Source: Winogradskyella bathintestinalis
GTDB lineage: Bacteria; Bacteroidota; Bacteroidia; Flavobacteriales; Flavobacteriaceae
NCBI RefSeq assembly: GCF_030407435.1
Contig: NZ_JASDDK010000001.1
Location: forward strand, 124,001-188,000
DNA: 64,000 nucleotides
Direction: 5' to 3'
Both the position numbers and the translations under genes were made by a program. Each line of letters starts with the position of its first letter. Within the stretch, counting starts at the first letter, position 1. The notes under the pieces were generated by a model. That model did no database searches. It worked only from the letters and a program-made list of their open reading frames with translations, and was not told the origin of the DNA. Shown here piece after piece: positions 1-8,947 of this stretch.

Positions 1-648
1 GTTCACAATACAAAATTTAATAAAGACGAAAATGTATCTGCTTTAATATTTCTTTACACCAACTTTCATAGTATTAATCAACACTATATTGACGGTAGCT
101 TTGAAGAAGGGTTAGCTGTAATTCCGAAAATTGAAAAAGAACTGATTCAGTATAAAGAGCGTATTGATCCACATCATAAAATGATATTTTATTACAAGTT
201 TGCCAGTTTGCACTTCGGGGCCGGTAATAATAAAGCCTGTATAAAATATCTCGATAAAATTATTTCTAATAAATCCCTTTCAATGCGCGAAGATTTACTC
301 TGTTTTTCAAGAGTATTAAATCTTGTGGCCCATTATGAAGCCGGGTTAGACTATCATTTAGAATCCCTTTTAAGAAGTACGTACAAATTTTTAATAAAAA
401 TGAATGACTTGCATGAAGTGCAAAAGGAAATGATAAAATTTATTAGAGGACTGCAAGATATTTATCCTCACGATCTTAAAAATGCGTTTAAGGAATTGCA
501 TACAACCCTAAAAACTTACGAGGACCATCCCTTTGAAAGACGAGCATTTCTCTATTTAGATATTATTTCTTGGCTTGAAAGTAAAATTGAAAACAAGCCT
601 GTTGGAGAAATTATCCAGACTAAGTATTTGTTAAAAAATACGCTTTGA
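1..648 (+). CDS. Helical-repeat (TPR-like) protein, 5' end cut off
   Basis: The reading frame is open from base 1 to the TAA at 646-648 without interruption, so the 215 visible residues are the C-terminal part of a longer protein; the first in-frame ATG (181) is probably internal. The sequence is rich in Leu, Lys, Tyr and acidic residues in amphipathic helical stretches, for example around residues 60-120, and resembles a TPR/helical-hairpin solenoid. I see no catalytic motif. Similar folds make up the C-terminal part of many Bacteroidota sensor or transcription-regulatory proteins, but the domain that would decide this lies outside the window. It is followed by the leader of metY and is probably a separate transcription unit. 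Confidence 0.6.
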   Translation, partial: VHNTKFNKDENVSALIFLYTNFHSINQHYIDGSFEEGLAVIPKIEKELIQYKERIDPHHKMIFYYKFASLHFGAGNNKACIKYLDKIISNKSLSMREDLLCFSRVLNLVAHYEAGLDYHLESLLRSTYKFLIKMNDLHEVQKEMIKFIRGLQDIYPHDLKNAFKELHTTLKTYEDHPFERRAFLYLDIISWLESKIENKPVGEIIQTKYLLKNTL

Positions 649-689
649 TTGTCAGAATATCATAAAAAAATATAAAAAGTCTAAAAAAA

Positions 690-722
690 TTTGGAATTCT
701 AATTTTTGTATTGCAATATTTG
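690..722 (+). promoter_or_regulatory. Candidate promoter of the metY leader
   Basis: A Bacteroidota-type promoter is readable: TTTG at 690-693 as the -33 element, then 21 bases later AATATTTG at 715-722, which matches the -7 consensus TAnnTTTG at seven of eight positions. Transcription would start near 729, about 24 bases before the riboswitch, so the leader would contain the whole aptamer. Confidence 0.4.
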
Positions 723-752
723 TGCTCACAAAGTTCAAACACTTACTGAAAT

Positions 753-872
753 GTTATCAAGAAAGGTGGAGGGAATGACCCTATGAAACCTTAGCAACCC
801 TTAGATTTACTAAGAAGGTGCTAAATTCTACTTAAATATGCAAGTCATTTTTTGCACATTTGGATAGATAAC
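753..872 (+). ncRNA. SAM-I (S-box) riboswitch aptamer
   Basis: The aptamer closes with a perfect 6-bp P1 stem, GTTATC (753-758) with GATAAC (867-872). Inside are the hallmark S-box elements: the AAGGTGGAGGGA block at 764-774, GACCC then ATGAAACC at 777-790, TAGCAACC just after, AAGGTGCTAAATTC of P3 at 815-828, and a P4 hairpin TGCA...TGCA around 840-857. These match the well-known SAM-I class that binds S-adenosylmethionine. It lies directly ahead of metY, so it should lower metY-metX expression when SAM is plentiful. Confidence 0.9.
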
Positions 873-878
873 TCAAGA

Positions 879-912
879 CTAATTACTCATCTGTAATTAG
901 TATTTTCTTTTT
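879..912 (+). terminator. Riboswitch-associated intrinsic terminator
   Basis: A perfect 8-bp stem, CTAATTAC (879-886) with GTAATTAG (893-900), has a 6-base loop and is followed at once by a T-rich run TATTTTCTTTTT (901-912). It begins 6 bases after the P1 stem of the SAM-I aptamer. This geometry suggests transcription attenuation: SAM-bound aptamer lets the terminator form. I could not identify an obvious competing antiterminator by eye. Confidence 0.75.
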
Positions 913-1005
913 AATATTTTTCTATTAAGTACGCTTCACGTTCAAAGAACATGAGGCTTATTTGGCTTTTGGTTTAATCTTTTATTAACTCAAAAACTTA
1001 GAAGA

Positions 1006-2304
1006 ATGAGTACACAAAAATTTGCAACACAAGCGTTGCACGCAGGTCACGACACCAATCAAACAGCAGGAACAAGAGCTGTCCCAATTTATCAAACATC
1101 ATCATACGTATTCGATAATTCAGACGATGCCGCAGGACGATTCAATTTATCAATTCCTGGATTTATTTACACCCGTTTAAACAACCCAACAAACGACATT
1201 TTAGAACAACGTTTAGCAACATTAGAAGGTGGAATCGCCGCAGTTGCAACTGCTTCTGGTACAGCAGCAATCTCAACAACGCTCTTAACACTTTTACGAG
1301 CAGGAGACCATATTGTAGCCTCTAGCAGTTTGTATGGAGGCACGTATAATTTATTAAGTGTGACTTTGCCGAGACATGGTATCACTACAACATTTGTCGA
1401 TGCCTCTAATCCAGAAGAGTTTAAGAAGGCTACACAAGAAAATACAAGAGCATTTTTTGTAGAATCTTTAGGAAACCCAAAGTTAGATGTTTTAGATCTT
1501 GAAGCGATTTCAAAAGAAGCTCAAGCACATAAAGCGCCATTAATTGTAGATAATACAGTGGCTACACCATATTTATTAAGACCAATTGAGCATGGTGCTA
1601 ACATTGTTATCCATTCTTTGACTAAATATATTACAGGAAACGGTACATCACTAGGAGGGGTTATTATCGATGCTGGAACATTTGATTGGACCAACGGCAA
1701 ATTCCCAGAATTCACCGAACCATCAGCGGGCTACCATGGCTTAGTGTATAGTGAAGCTATTGGCCCAGCAGCGTTTATTGCAAAGATTAGAATTGAAGGC
1801 TTAAGAGATTATGGCGGAGCATTAAGTCCGTTTAATGCATTTCAAATTATTCAAGGTTTAGAAACTTTAGAATTGCGCATAAAAAAACACAGCGAAAATG
1901 CACTCGAATTAGCACAATGGTTACAAAAACAACCCGAAGTGAAATGGGTAAATTATCCAGGATTAGAATCTAGTCCATACAATACGCTAGCTAAAAAATA
2001 CTTACCTCAAGGACAAAGTGGTGTCGTAACTTTTGGAGTTGATGGAGGCTACGAAGCAGCTAAAACCATAGCCGATACTACAAAGGTATTTTCGTTATTG
2101 GCTAATATTGGAGATACAAAATCATTGATTATCCACCCAGCTAGTACTACACATCAGCAATTAAATGATGAAGCTCAAGAATCTACAGGCGTCACTAAAG
2201 ATTTAATTCGTTTATCCGTTGGAATAGAAAATATTGAAGATTTAAAAGCCGATTTAAAAGATGCTTTTTCTGTTGTAAAGAAGAAAATAGCGCTTCAAAA
2301 TTAG
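1006..2304 (+). CDS. metY: O-acetylhomoserine aminocarboxypropyltransferase (sulfhydrylase)
   Basis: This PLP enzyme makes homocysteine from O-acetylhomoserine and sulfide in the cytoplasm. The 432-residue length is normal for MetY, which is longer than cystathionine synthases/lyases because of an internal insertion (here about residues 220-265). Family marks are YTRLNNPT near residue 55, SGTAAI at 84-89, the VDNT motif at 181-184 and the Schiff-base lysine in SLTKYITG, Lys207. The ATG start gives the conserved N-terminus (FATQALHAGH). It stands behind a SAM-I riboswitch and terminator, so expression should follow SAM demand. The next gene, 150 bases downstream, is a MetX-like acyltransferase, which would supply its substrate. 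Confidence 0.95.
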   Translation: MSTQKFATQALHAGHDTNQTAGTRAVPIYQTSSYVFDNSDDAAGRFNLSIPGFIYTRLNNPTNDILEQRLATLEGGIAAVATASGTAAISTTLLTLLRAGDHIVASSSLYGGTYNLLSVTLPRHGITTTFVDASNPEEFKKATQENTRAFFVESLGNPKLDVLDLEAISKEAQAHKAPLIVDNTVATPYLLRPIEHGANIVIHSLTKYITGNGTSLGGVIIDAGTFDWTNGKFPEFTEPSAGYHGLVYSEAIGPAAFIAKIRIEGLRDYGGALSPFNAFQIIQGLETLELRIKKHSENALELAQWLQKQPEVKWVNYPGLESSPYNTLAKKYLPQGQSGVVTFGVDGGYEAAKTIADTTKVFSLLANIGDTKSLIIHPASTTHQQLNDEAQESTGVTKDLIRLSVGIENIEDLKADLKDAFSVVKKKIALQN

Positions 2305-2317
2305 AAAACCTGTTATT

Positions 2318-2370
2318 GAGCGCAATAGAAAGGCTTTTAGATTAATTTCCTAAAGAGTTCTACTGCGCTC
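2318..2370. repeat. Degenerate palindromic repeat between metY and metX
   Basis: Two imperfect arms, GAGCGCAATAGAA (2318-2330) and TTCTACTGCGCTC (2358-2370), can fold into one hairpin. The core resembles the short GAGCGCAGT-type palindromes often scattered through flavobacterial genomes. There is no T-run after it, so it is not a standard terminator. Confidence 0.4.
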
Positions 2371-2453
2371 ACACTGACAGCTATCACACTTTTAAATAGA
2401 CGATTTAATTAATAATAGCCCGAGATTTCGGGACTGCCAATGCAGAAAGTAAT

Positions 2454-3470
2454 ATGAAAGAATTACACTACCTTAACATCTCTAATTTTGTTACTAATTC
2501 TGGTAAATCTTATCCCATTAATTTGTCATATCAAACCTTTGGAAAAGAATTACACTCAGCACCAATCGTTTTAATCAACCACGCGCTCACTGGAAATTCC
2601 AACGTTATTGGAAAGGATGGTTGGTGGAACGATTTAATTGGAAAACACAAATGTATTGACACAGAAAAATTCACCGTTTTAACTTTCAATATTGCTGGTA
2701 ACGGTTTTGATGACAACCCTAAAAATCTAATTGAAGATTACAAAATATTTTCAGCTAGAGATATTGCCAAACTATTTGCTATCGGTATAGAGCAACTAAA
2801 AATTAATAAGCTTTTTGCTGTAGTAGGCGGATCGGTTGGTGGTGGTATCGCTTGGGAATTAGCCGCGTTAAAGCCAAAATTAACAGAGCATTTAATCCCC
2901 ATAGCAACAGATTGGAAATCTACCGATTGGTTAATAGCTAATTGCCATATACAAGATGCAATTCTTAATAATTCTTCACAACCTTTAGCTGATGCCAGAA
3001 TGCATGCTATGACCTTATATCGAACACCAGAATCGTTAACTAAAAAATTTGCAAGAACTAAAAAGAATGAGTCACTCTACAATATTGAATCTTGGTTAAA
3101 CTATCATGGTAATAATTTAAGTCAGCGTTTTAACGTATCTGCCTACAAAACCATGAATCAAATACTGAGAACTATCGATATCACTAAAAATCGCGGTACT
3201 TTTCTTGAAGTGGCCTCTCAAATTTCTTCAGATATTCACATAATTACAATTAATTCAGATTTATTCTTTAAGGCTGAAGAAAACTGGAATGCTTTTGTAG
3301 AATTGAAAAGCGTAAAAAACAATACTTACATCCATGAGATTAAATCCATTCATGGTCACGATGCTTTTTTAATAGAGTTCGATCAATTAAAACGTTTTTT
3401 AAAACCGATTTTTAAGTCTGAATTAAAGTCAGATGAAAAATCTCGTAAAGAAGTTGCGTACTTTAGCTAA
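2454..3470 (+). CDS. metX: MetX-like alpha/beta hydrolase (homoserine O-acetyltransferase family)
   Basis: The protein belongs to the homoserine O-acyltransferase branch of the alpha/beta hydrolase fold. It carries the HALTGN motif (residues 43-48), the nucleophile elbow GGSVGG with Ser127, a plausible acid Asp269 (TINSDLFF) and the catalytic His302 (HGHDAF). At 338 residues it is slightly shorter than typical MetX. It would acetylate homoserine, giving the substrate of the upstream MetY; whether acetyl-CoA or succinyl-CoA is the donor cannot be read from the sequence. The ATG at 2454 is the first in-frame start, and a small CCCGA/TCGGG hairpin (2419-2432) sits 21 bases ahead of it. It is probably co-transcribed with metY under the SAM riboswitch. 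Confidence 0.85.
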   Translation: MKELHYLNISNFVTNSGKSYPINLSYQTFGKELHSAPIVLINHALTGNSNVIGKDGWWNDLIGKHKCIDTEKFTVLTFNIAGNGFDDNPKNLIEDYKIFSARDIAKLFAIGIEQLKINKLFAVVGGSVGGGIAWELAALKPKLTEHLIPIATDWKSTDWLIANCHIQDAILNNSSQPLADARMHAMTLYRTPESLTKKFARTKKNESLYNIESWLNYHGNNLSQRFNVSAYKTMNQILRTIDITKNRGTFLEVASQISSDIHIITINSDLFFKAEENWNAFVELKSVKNNTYIHEIKSIHGHDAFLIEFDQLKRFLKPIFKSELKSDEKSRKEVAYFS

Positions 3471-3803
3471 GTATTTCAAATACATCTAACGTTTTATAAT
3501 AATTGAGAATTTTTGCATTTTTTATCTGTGGAACGCTTCAAAAAAAATGATGCTCAACGGATTAAAATTTCATGGTTCACCACTTAGCGTTTAGACCTAC
3601 ACTAGTATTAGGTAACGGCTCCAAAAATTTGAATAACTTAAGTTGCAACGCAGTAAAATTAATACATATTAAACGCAATTTGATTATAAGCAATAGTTCC
3701 ATTTTTCTATAACAATAGAAGGTGTCATTAAAAATTTCAGCTACTGATTTACATTCAAAAAATTTTTAAGAAAATCATAATACAGTAAAAGGGTTAATAT
3801 ACG
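3471..3803. other. Intergenic region without recognisable gene
   Basis: About 330 A+T-rich bases separate metX from the tamB promoter. No frame on either strand combines a start codon, reasonable length and coding character; a minus-strand open stretch near 3570-3670 has only a TTG and 33 codons. No tRNA or stable hairpin with a T-run was seen. Confidence 0.5.
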
Positions 3804-3832
3804 TTGTAATAGTGCTAAATAACATAAATTTG
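3804..3832 (+). promoter_or_regulatory. Candidate tamB promoter
   Basis: TTG at 3804-3806 and a perfect -7 box TAAATTTG at 3825-3832 are 18 bases apart. Transcription would start near 3839, giving a leader of only about a dozen bases before the TTG start at 3851. Confidence 0.5.
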
Positions 3833-3850
3833 GCATAGTATATTTACACC

Positions 3851-6800
3851 TTGGAGGATACCGAAAACATAGAACCAAAATCTCAAAATAAAACGAAATT
3901 TCGCTGGTTGCGTAGAACCCTGCGAGTACTTTTGGGTATTTTTGTTTTTCTTTTTCTCGTTGTACTTTTTGTAAGAAGTCCTTGGGGACAAAGCGTTATC
4001 GTCGATAAAGTGGTCACATACGTCTCAGATAAAACTAATACTAAAGTCGCCATAGAAAAACTTTTTATCACTTTTGATGGAGACATACAACTCGATGGAC
4101 TTTATCTCGAAGACAAGAAAGGAGACACGTTAGTTTATTCGAAATCACTAGAAGCCAACATTCCGCTTTGGGCCATGATCAACGGTAAAAGTGTAGGCGT
4201 TGACGCACTCGATTGGGAGGGTTTACGAGCTAATATTATTCGTAAAGATTCAATTGAAGGCTATAACTTTCAATTTTTAATTGACGCGTTTGGACCCGCA
4301 GATACCACTACAGTCGCAACAGATACGACTGCCGCATCACTAAATCTGGTAATGGGTGACTTAAACTTCAATGATTTTGATATTGTATTTGACGATGCGG
4401 TTGCCGGCATAGATTCTAGGTTTAAAATTGGTCACTTAGAAGCGGACATGGAAACCACCAATATTGAAGACATGGTTTTCGAGGCTTCGAATATTGAACT
4501 CAACAATTCCTACATCAATTTTATACAGAAAGCTGTTGCCATTGATACCACCACTACAGATGTGCCTTTACCAAAATTAGCATTCGATAATTTAACCTTA
4601 AACAATGTGGTTGCTTATTATGAATCCCAACCAGACCGCCTCATTGCAGATGTCGATATTTCCGAGTTTACCACAGAAGTTCCCATAATTAATTTGGAAG
4701 CCAGTGATTTTAACCTTAAAAGAATAGTTCTCAAAAACTCTAAAATAAAACTAAGAACCGAAACCGAAATTAATAGTCTCACACAAAATGAAACCGCAAA
4801 GACTGACGTAACCAGTGATGGCAACACCTTCGAATGGCCTCAAATAAAAGTCGATGTCGCTGCCATAGATTTTGAAAACAATCATTTTGATTATCGTGTT
4901 GGCAATGCGCAACCGAAAAAGAATGTTTTTAATCCTAATGCGATTGCACTTTCAAATCTAACGCTTCAAGCAAAAGAGATTACCTTCAGAGACAAAAAAG
5001 CGTCACTCAACTTAGAGCAACTAAATTTTAATGAAATTTCTGGGTTTAATCTCAAACAATTGGCTGTTAATTTTAATGTGACAGACCAAAATATGCGTTT
5101 AGAGAATTTACAATTTCAACTGAATAACAATTCTATATCAGGTTATGCTACTTTAAATTATCAATCGCTTTCGCAATTAATGAAAACACCAGAATTGACA
5201 AAAGTCAAGTTGAATTTACCAGCATTTCGCGTCTCTATTTCAGAACTCTTCAAGTTTCAACCCGAACTAAAACAGAACGAATATCTCAAAAAACTAAGCG
5301 AAAAGCAACTAAAAGGAAGCCTTAATGCTTCAGGAACTTTAGCATCGATAGACTTGACAAAAGCTGAAGTAAATTGGGGGAATGCCACGCAGATTTCTGC
5401 TAAAGGAACCATTAAAAATGTAACCACACCGGAAACACTTCAATTCAACATTCCTGAGTTTTTTGCTAAAACTAAACGATCGGATGTAATTCAATTTGTA
5501 AGTGAGAACGATTTGGGTGTCAGTTTACCACAAGATATTCAACTTACAGGCGGACTATCTGGAAATCTAGAAGACATTTCAGGTAAAGCGAAACTAACTA
5601 CAACACAAGGTATTGCCACTGTAAACGGAAATTTTAAAAATAAAGAAGCCATTGCTTACGATGCCACGGTAACTATTGAAGATTATAAGGTGAATGAGTT
5701 GCTAAACAATCCTCAGTTTGGGGAATTGAGTTTAACTCTCGATTCTAAAGGTAGCGGTACAACCATTAACACATTAGATGCAACTTTAGACGCCACGGTT
5801 TCAAAATTTCAACTTAATAATTACGCCATTAAAAACCTTAATCTTAAAGGTAATATTAAAAACGGCACAGGTAATGTGGTTTCAAAATACAAAGACGACA
5901 ACCTCAATATTAATTTAGATGCTTTGGTGGTTTTAGATTCTATAGCGCCTGAAGCAACGGTTGAGCTCAATCTTATTGGTGCAGATTTACAAGCACTTGG
6001 ATTAATGCAGCGAAACGTAAAAACAGGCATGAAAATTTACGCTGATTTTAAAGGTAATGGAGAAAACTATGACGTCTCTGCTATCATTGATGATGGTGTT
6101 GTTATATATGATAACAAAACTTACTTATTAGGTTCGTTAGACGCATTAGCTCATGTGCGAAAAGACACCTCATCCGTTTCTTTGAGTAACAAAATGATTG
6201 ATTTAAACTTAAAGTCTAATTCCGATCCTGTTACATTTAGTAATGCGCTAAAACGACATGTATTCAGTTATTTCTATCGCGATGAAAAACTCCCAGATAC
6301 CATTAATAAATATGTCATCTTACAACTGAAAGGTAAAATTTCCGAATCCCCATTGTTAAACGATGTTTTTTTGGTTAATGTAAAAGACCTAGATACTATT
6401 GACATTGCTGTAGATTTCAATGAAAAAGCTCGAAAATTAAAAGCCAACATTACAGCTCCACACATTAACTATAGCGGTAACGTATTAGACAGCTTGGCCT
6501 TCTCTATGGATACGGACAAGGACAGTTTTAATTTTAATCTCGGTTTTAAAAATATTAACGCAGGCCCGTTAGATATCCCTGAAACCATAATTACAGGAAA
6601 TCAGGCCAATAACGAATTATCTCTAAATTTTCTAGGTTATCATAATGATGAGCAACTAATGAACGTCAATACTAAGATTACCGGGAGTCGTGAACGGTTG
6701 CAGTTCTCCGTCAGTCCGGATAGTTTAATCTTGAATAAAGAAAAGTGGGTTATCCCATCATCAAATGAAGTTATTATAACTGACAAGAATCTAGAATTCA

Positions 6801-8944
6801 ATGATTTTAAAATTAATAAAAACAATCAATCTATAGAAATCACAAATAAACTCCCAAATATTTCAAAGCAACATATAGCTATCGAGTTCGCTAATTTTAA
6901 TATTACTGAAGTGTTTAAATATTTAAATCCAGATTCTGAAATCGCTTCAGGGCAACTCAATGGCAGCTTTATTTTGGAAGACCCTTTTATAAATACAGGT
7001 TTAATAGCAGATTTAAGTATTGAAAAATTTGAAATGTTGAATACCGATCTGGGCACGTTTAGCCTAAATGGAAATTCACTTGGTCAAGGTAGTTACGCAT
7101 TTAATGCTGGCTTAAAAGGTGGTGATATCGATTTTGATTTGGTTGGCGATTATATGGTAGATAATAACACGGCTAACCTCGACCTCGATTTTGATATTAA
7201 TGAATTTAAAATGAAAGCTCTTAACACACTTTCATTAGGCGAAATAAAAGAAACTGATGGTAGTTTTTCTGGAGCATTCAAGGTTACAGGCACCACGGCA
7301 GATCCGCAATATAATGGTTCTGTAACATTTAATGACGCCGATTTTAATATTGCCAAACTCAACACACAATTTACCTTAAACAGCGAGACGTTAAACATTG
7401 ATAACGATGGATTTTCAATGTCTAATTTTACCATTCGTGATGAAAACAATAATGATTTGGTACTATCTGGCGATATTGGTACTGAAAGTTTCATAAACCC
7501 AACCTTTAATTTAAACGTTAAAGCGAACAATTTCCAAGTTCTTAATGCCACACAAGAAGACAATGAGGAATTCTATGGAAAGGTCACTTTTGATGCTAAC
7601 GCCAAACTCACTGGCGATTTACAAATTCCAAAATTAAGTGCTAAACTAACTTTAGGCTCTGAAACTGATTTTACGTACGTTCTACCTTCGAGTCTTGCAA
7701 GTATAGAAGAACGCGATGGTGTTGTGGTATTTGTTAATCGGGAAAACCCTGATGCCATTCTTACCCAAACCGAAGAACAAACTGCAACTATAAAAGGTTT
7801 TGATATTTCAACACAAATCAACGTCGGTAAAGAAGCAGCTGTAACCATAATAATTGATGAAGAAACTGGTGACAATTTTAAAGTTTCGGGAGAAGGCGAT
7901 TTTGTCTTCACCATGACACCAAACGGTCGCATCTCTCTTTCGGGTGGTTATGAAATTTCAGACGGACATTACGAACTTAATCTTTACAATTTAGTTAATA
8001 GAAAATTTTTAATCGCACCTGGTAGTCGCGTCACCTGGTCAGGAGATCCATTTGATGCCAAATTAGATGTACGCGCAATTTACAACCTAGAAACGTCAGC
8101 TTCTGCGCTTATGGCCCCTCAAATTTCTGGTGCAGATCCGTCTGTAAAAAGTAAATACAGACAGGTATTACCGTTTAATGTATATTTAAATATTGATGGA
8201 GAACTGCTTCAGCCCAAAATATCATTTGGTTTAGATATGCCTGAAGAAGAACAGGGAGCTATTGGCGGACAAGTTTATGGACGGGTACAACAAGTGAATC
8301 AGCAAGAAGGAGAACTTAATCGACAAGTATTTTCCTTATTAGTCCTTAATCGCTTCTACCCAGAACCTGGAAGCGACGGTAGTACGGGGGGCTTCGCAAC
8401 CATTGCTAGAGACAACCTTAATGATGCTGTTTCTGAACAGCTCAATGCCTTTTCAGATAAATTATTGGGCAATTCTGGTATTGAACTCGATTTTGGTCTC
8501 GATAGTTATACCGACTACCAAGGCGATTCGCCAACCAACCGAACCCAATTAGATGTTGCTGCACAAAAGAAATTGTTTAATGATCGGTTAACTGTAAGGG
8601 TTGGTAGTGAAGTAGATATTGAAGGCAGTGGTTCCACAGAAGACGAATCACCGCTAATTGGTAATGTGAGTTTAGAATATACACTTTCTGAAGACGGGAG
8701 ATATCGACTAAAAGGGTTTAGAAAAAGTGAATTTGAGAATGTTATCGACGGTCAGACTATTGTGAGTGGAATTGCCCTTATTTTCACACAAGAGTTCAAC
8801 CAATTTAACGAACTTTGGGACGCTATTTTCCGAGCTCAAAATGAAAAGAAAGCAAAACTGGAAGCTGAAAAAAAAGCAGCGGACGAAAAACTAAAGGCCA
8901 AAGAAGAAGCAACTGACAAAAGCATTGAAAAGAAAAAGAATTAA
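3851..8944 (+). CDS. tamB: Translocation/assembly module protein TamB
   Basis: TamB is a very long inner-membrane-anchored beta-helical (AsmA-like) protein that bridges the periplasm and works with a TamA/TamL barrel in outer-membrane protein or lipid transport. This 1697-residue copy has one N-terminal membrane segment (about residues 25-43, after a basic WLRRTLR stretch), a long repetitive beta-rich body, and the C-terminal TamB domain (about 1270-1670) with the ending typical of the family, followed by a charged Lys/Glu/Ala coiled tail (about 1655-1697). The start is TTG at 3851: no ATG, GTG or other TTG precedes the membrane segment, and a good promoter lies directly upstream. The tamL-like gene starts 3 bases after its stop, so the pair is coupled. 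Confidence 0.93.
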   Translation: MEDTENIEPKSQNKTKFRWLRRTLRVLLGIFVFLFLVVLFVRSPWGQSVIVDKVVTYVSDKTNTKVAIEKLFITFDGDIQLDGLYLEDKKGDTLVYSKSLEANIPLWAMINGKSVGVDALDWEGLRANIIRKDSIEGYNFQFLIDAFGPADTTTVATDTTAASLNLVMGDLNFNDFDIVFDDAVAGIDSRFKIGHLEADMETTNIEDMVFEASNIELNNSYINFIQKAVAIDTTTTDVPLPKLAFDNLTLNNVVAYYESQPDRLIADVDISEFTTEVPIINLEASDFNLKRIVLKNSKIKLRTETEINSLTQNETAKTDVTSDGNTFEWPQIKVDVAAIDFENNHFDYRVGNAQPKKNVFNPNAIALSNLTLQAKEITFRDKKASLNLEQLNFNEISGFNLKQLAVNFNVTDQNMRLENLQFQLNNNSISGYATLNYQSLSQLMKTPELTKVKLNLPAFRVSISELFKFQPELKQNEYLKKLSEKQLKGSLNASGTLASIDLTKAEVNWGNATQISAKGTIKNVTTPETLQFNIPEFFAKTKRSDVIQFVSENDLGVSLPQDIQLTGGLSGNLEDISGKAKLTTTQGIATVNGNFKNKEAIAYDATVTIEDYKVNELLNNPQFGELSLTLDSKGSGTTINTLDATLDATVSKFQLNNYAIKNLNLKGNIKNGTGNVVSKYKDDNLNINLDALVVLDSIAPEATVELNLIGADLQALGLMQRNVKTGMKIYADFKGNGENYDVSAIIDDGVVIYDNKTYLLGSLDALAHVRKDTSSVSLSNKMIDLNLKSNSDPVTFSNALKRHVFSYFYRDEKLPDTINKYVILQLKGKISESPLLNDVFLVNVKDLDTIDIAVDFNEKARKLKANITAPHINYSGNVLDSLAFSMDTDKDSFNFNLGFKNINAGPLDIPETIITGNQANNELSLNFLGYHNDEQLMNVNTKITGSRERLQFSVSPDSLILNKEKWVIPSSNEVIITDKNLEFNDFKINKNNQSIEITNKLPNISKQHIAIEFANFNITEVFKYLNPDSEIASGQLNGSFILEDPFINTGLIADLSIEKFEMLNTDLGTFSLNGNSLGQGSYAFNAGLKGGDIDFDLVGDYMVDNNTANLDLDFDINEFKMKALNTLSLGEIKETDGSFSGAFKVTGTTADPQYNGSVTFNDADFNIAKLNTQFTLNSETLNIDNDGFSMSNFTIRDENNNDLVLSGDIGTESFINPTFNLNVKANNFQVLNATQEDNEEFYGKVTFDANAKLTGDLQIPKLSAKLTLGSETDFTYVLPSSLASIEERDGVVVFVNRENPDAILTQTEEQTATIKGFDISTQINVGKEAAVTIIIDEETGDNFKVSGEGDFVFTMTPNGRISLSGGYEISDGHYELNLYNLVNRKFLIAPGSRVTWSGDPFDAKLDVRAIYNLETSASALMAPQISGADPSVKSKYRQVLPFNVYLNIDGELLQPKISFGLDMPEEEQGAIGGQVYGRVQQVNQQEGELNRQVFSLLVLNRFYPEPGSDGSTGGFATIARDNLNDAVSEQLNAFSDKLLGNSGIELDFGLDSYTDYQGDSPTNRTQLDVAAQKKLFNDRLTVRVGSEVDIEGSGSTEDESPLIGNVSLEYTLSEDGRYRLKGFRKSEFENVIDGQTIVSGIALIFTQEFNQFNELWDAIFRAQNEKKAKLEAEKKAADEKLKAKEEATDKSIEKKKN

Positions 8945-8947
8945 ACC

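Noticed and set aside
3560..3680. Minus-strand open stretch of about 33 codons upstream of tamB
   Set aside because: Only a TTG start, no promoter, and too short to judge; possibly the remnant of a gene end.
7150..7563. 137-codon open frame antisense to tamB
   Set aside because: It is a mirror of the repetitive beta-rich tamB sequence, with no promoter or family resemblance.
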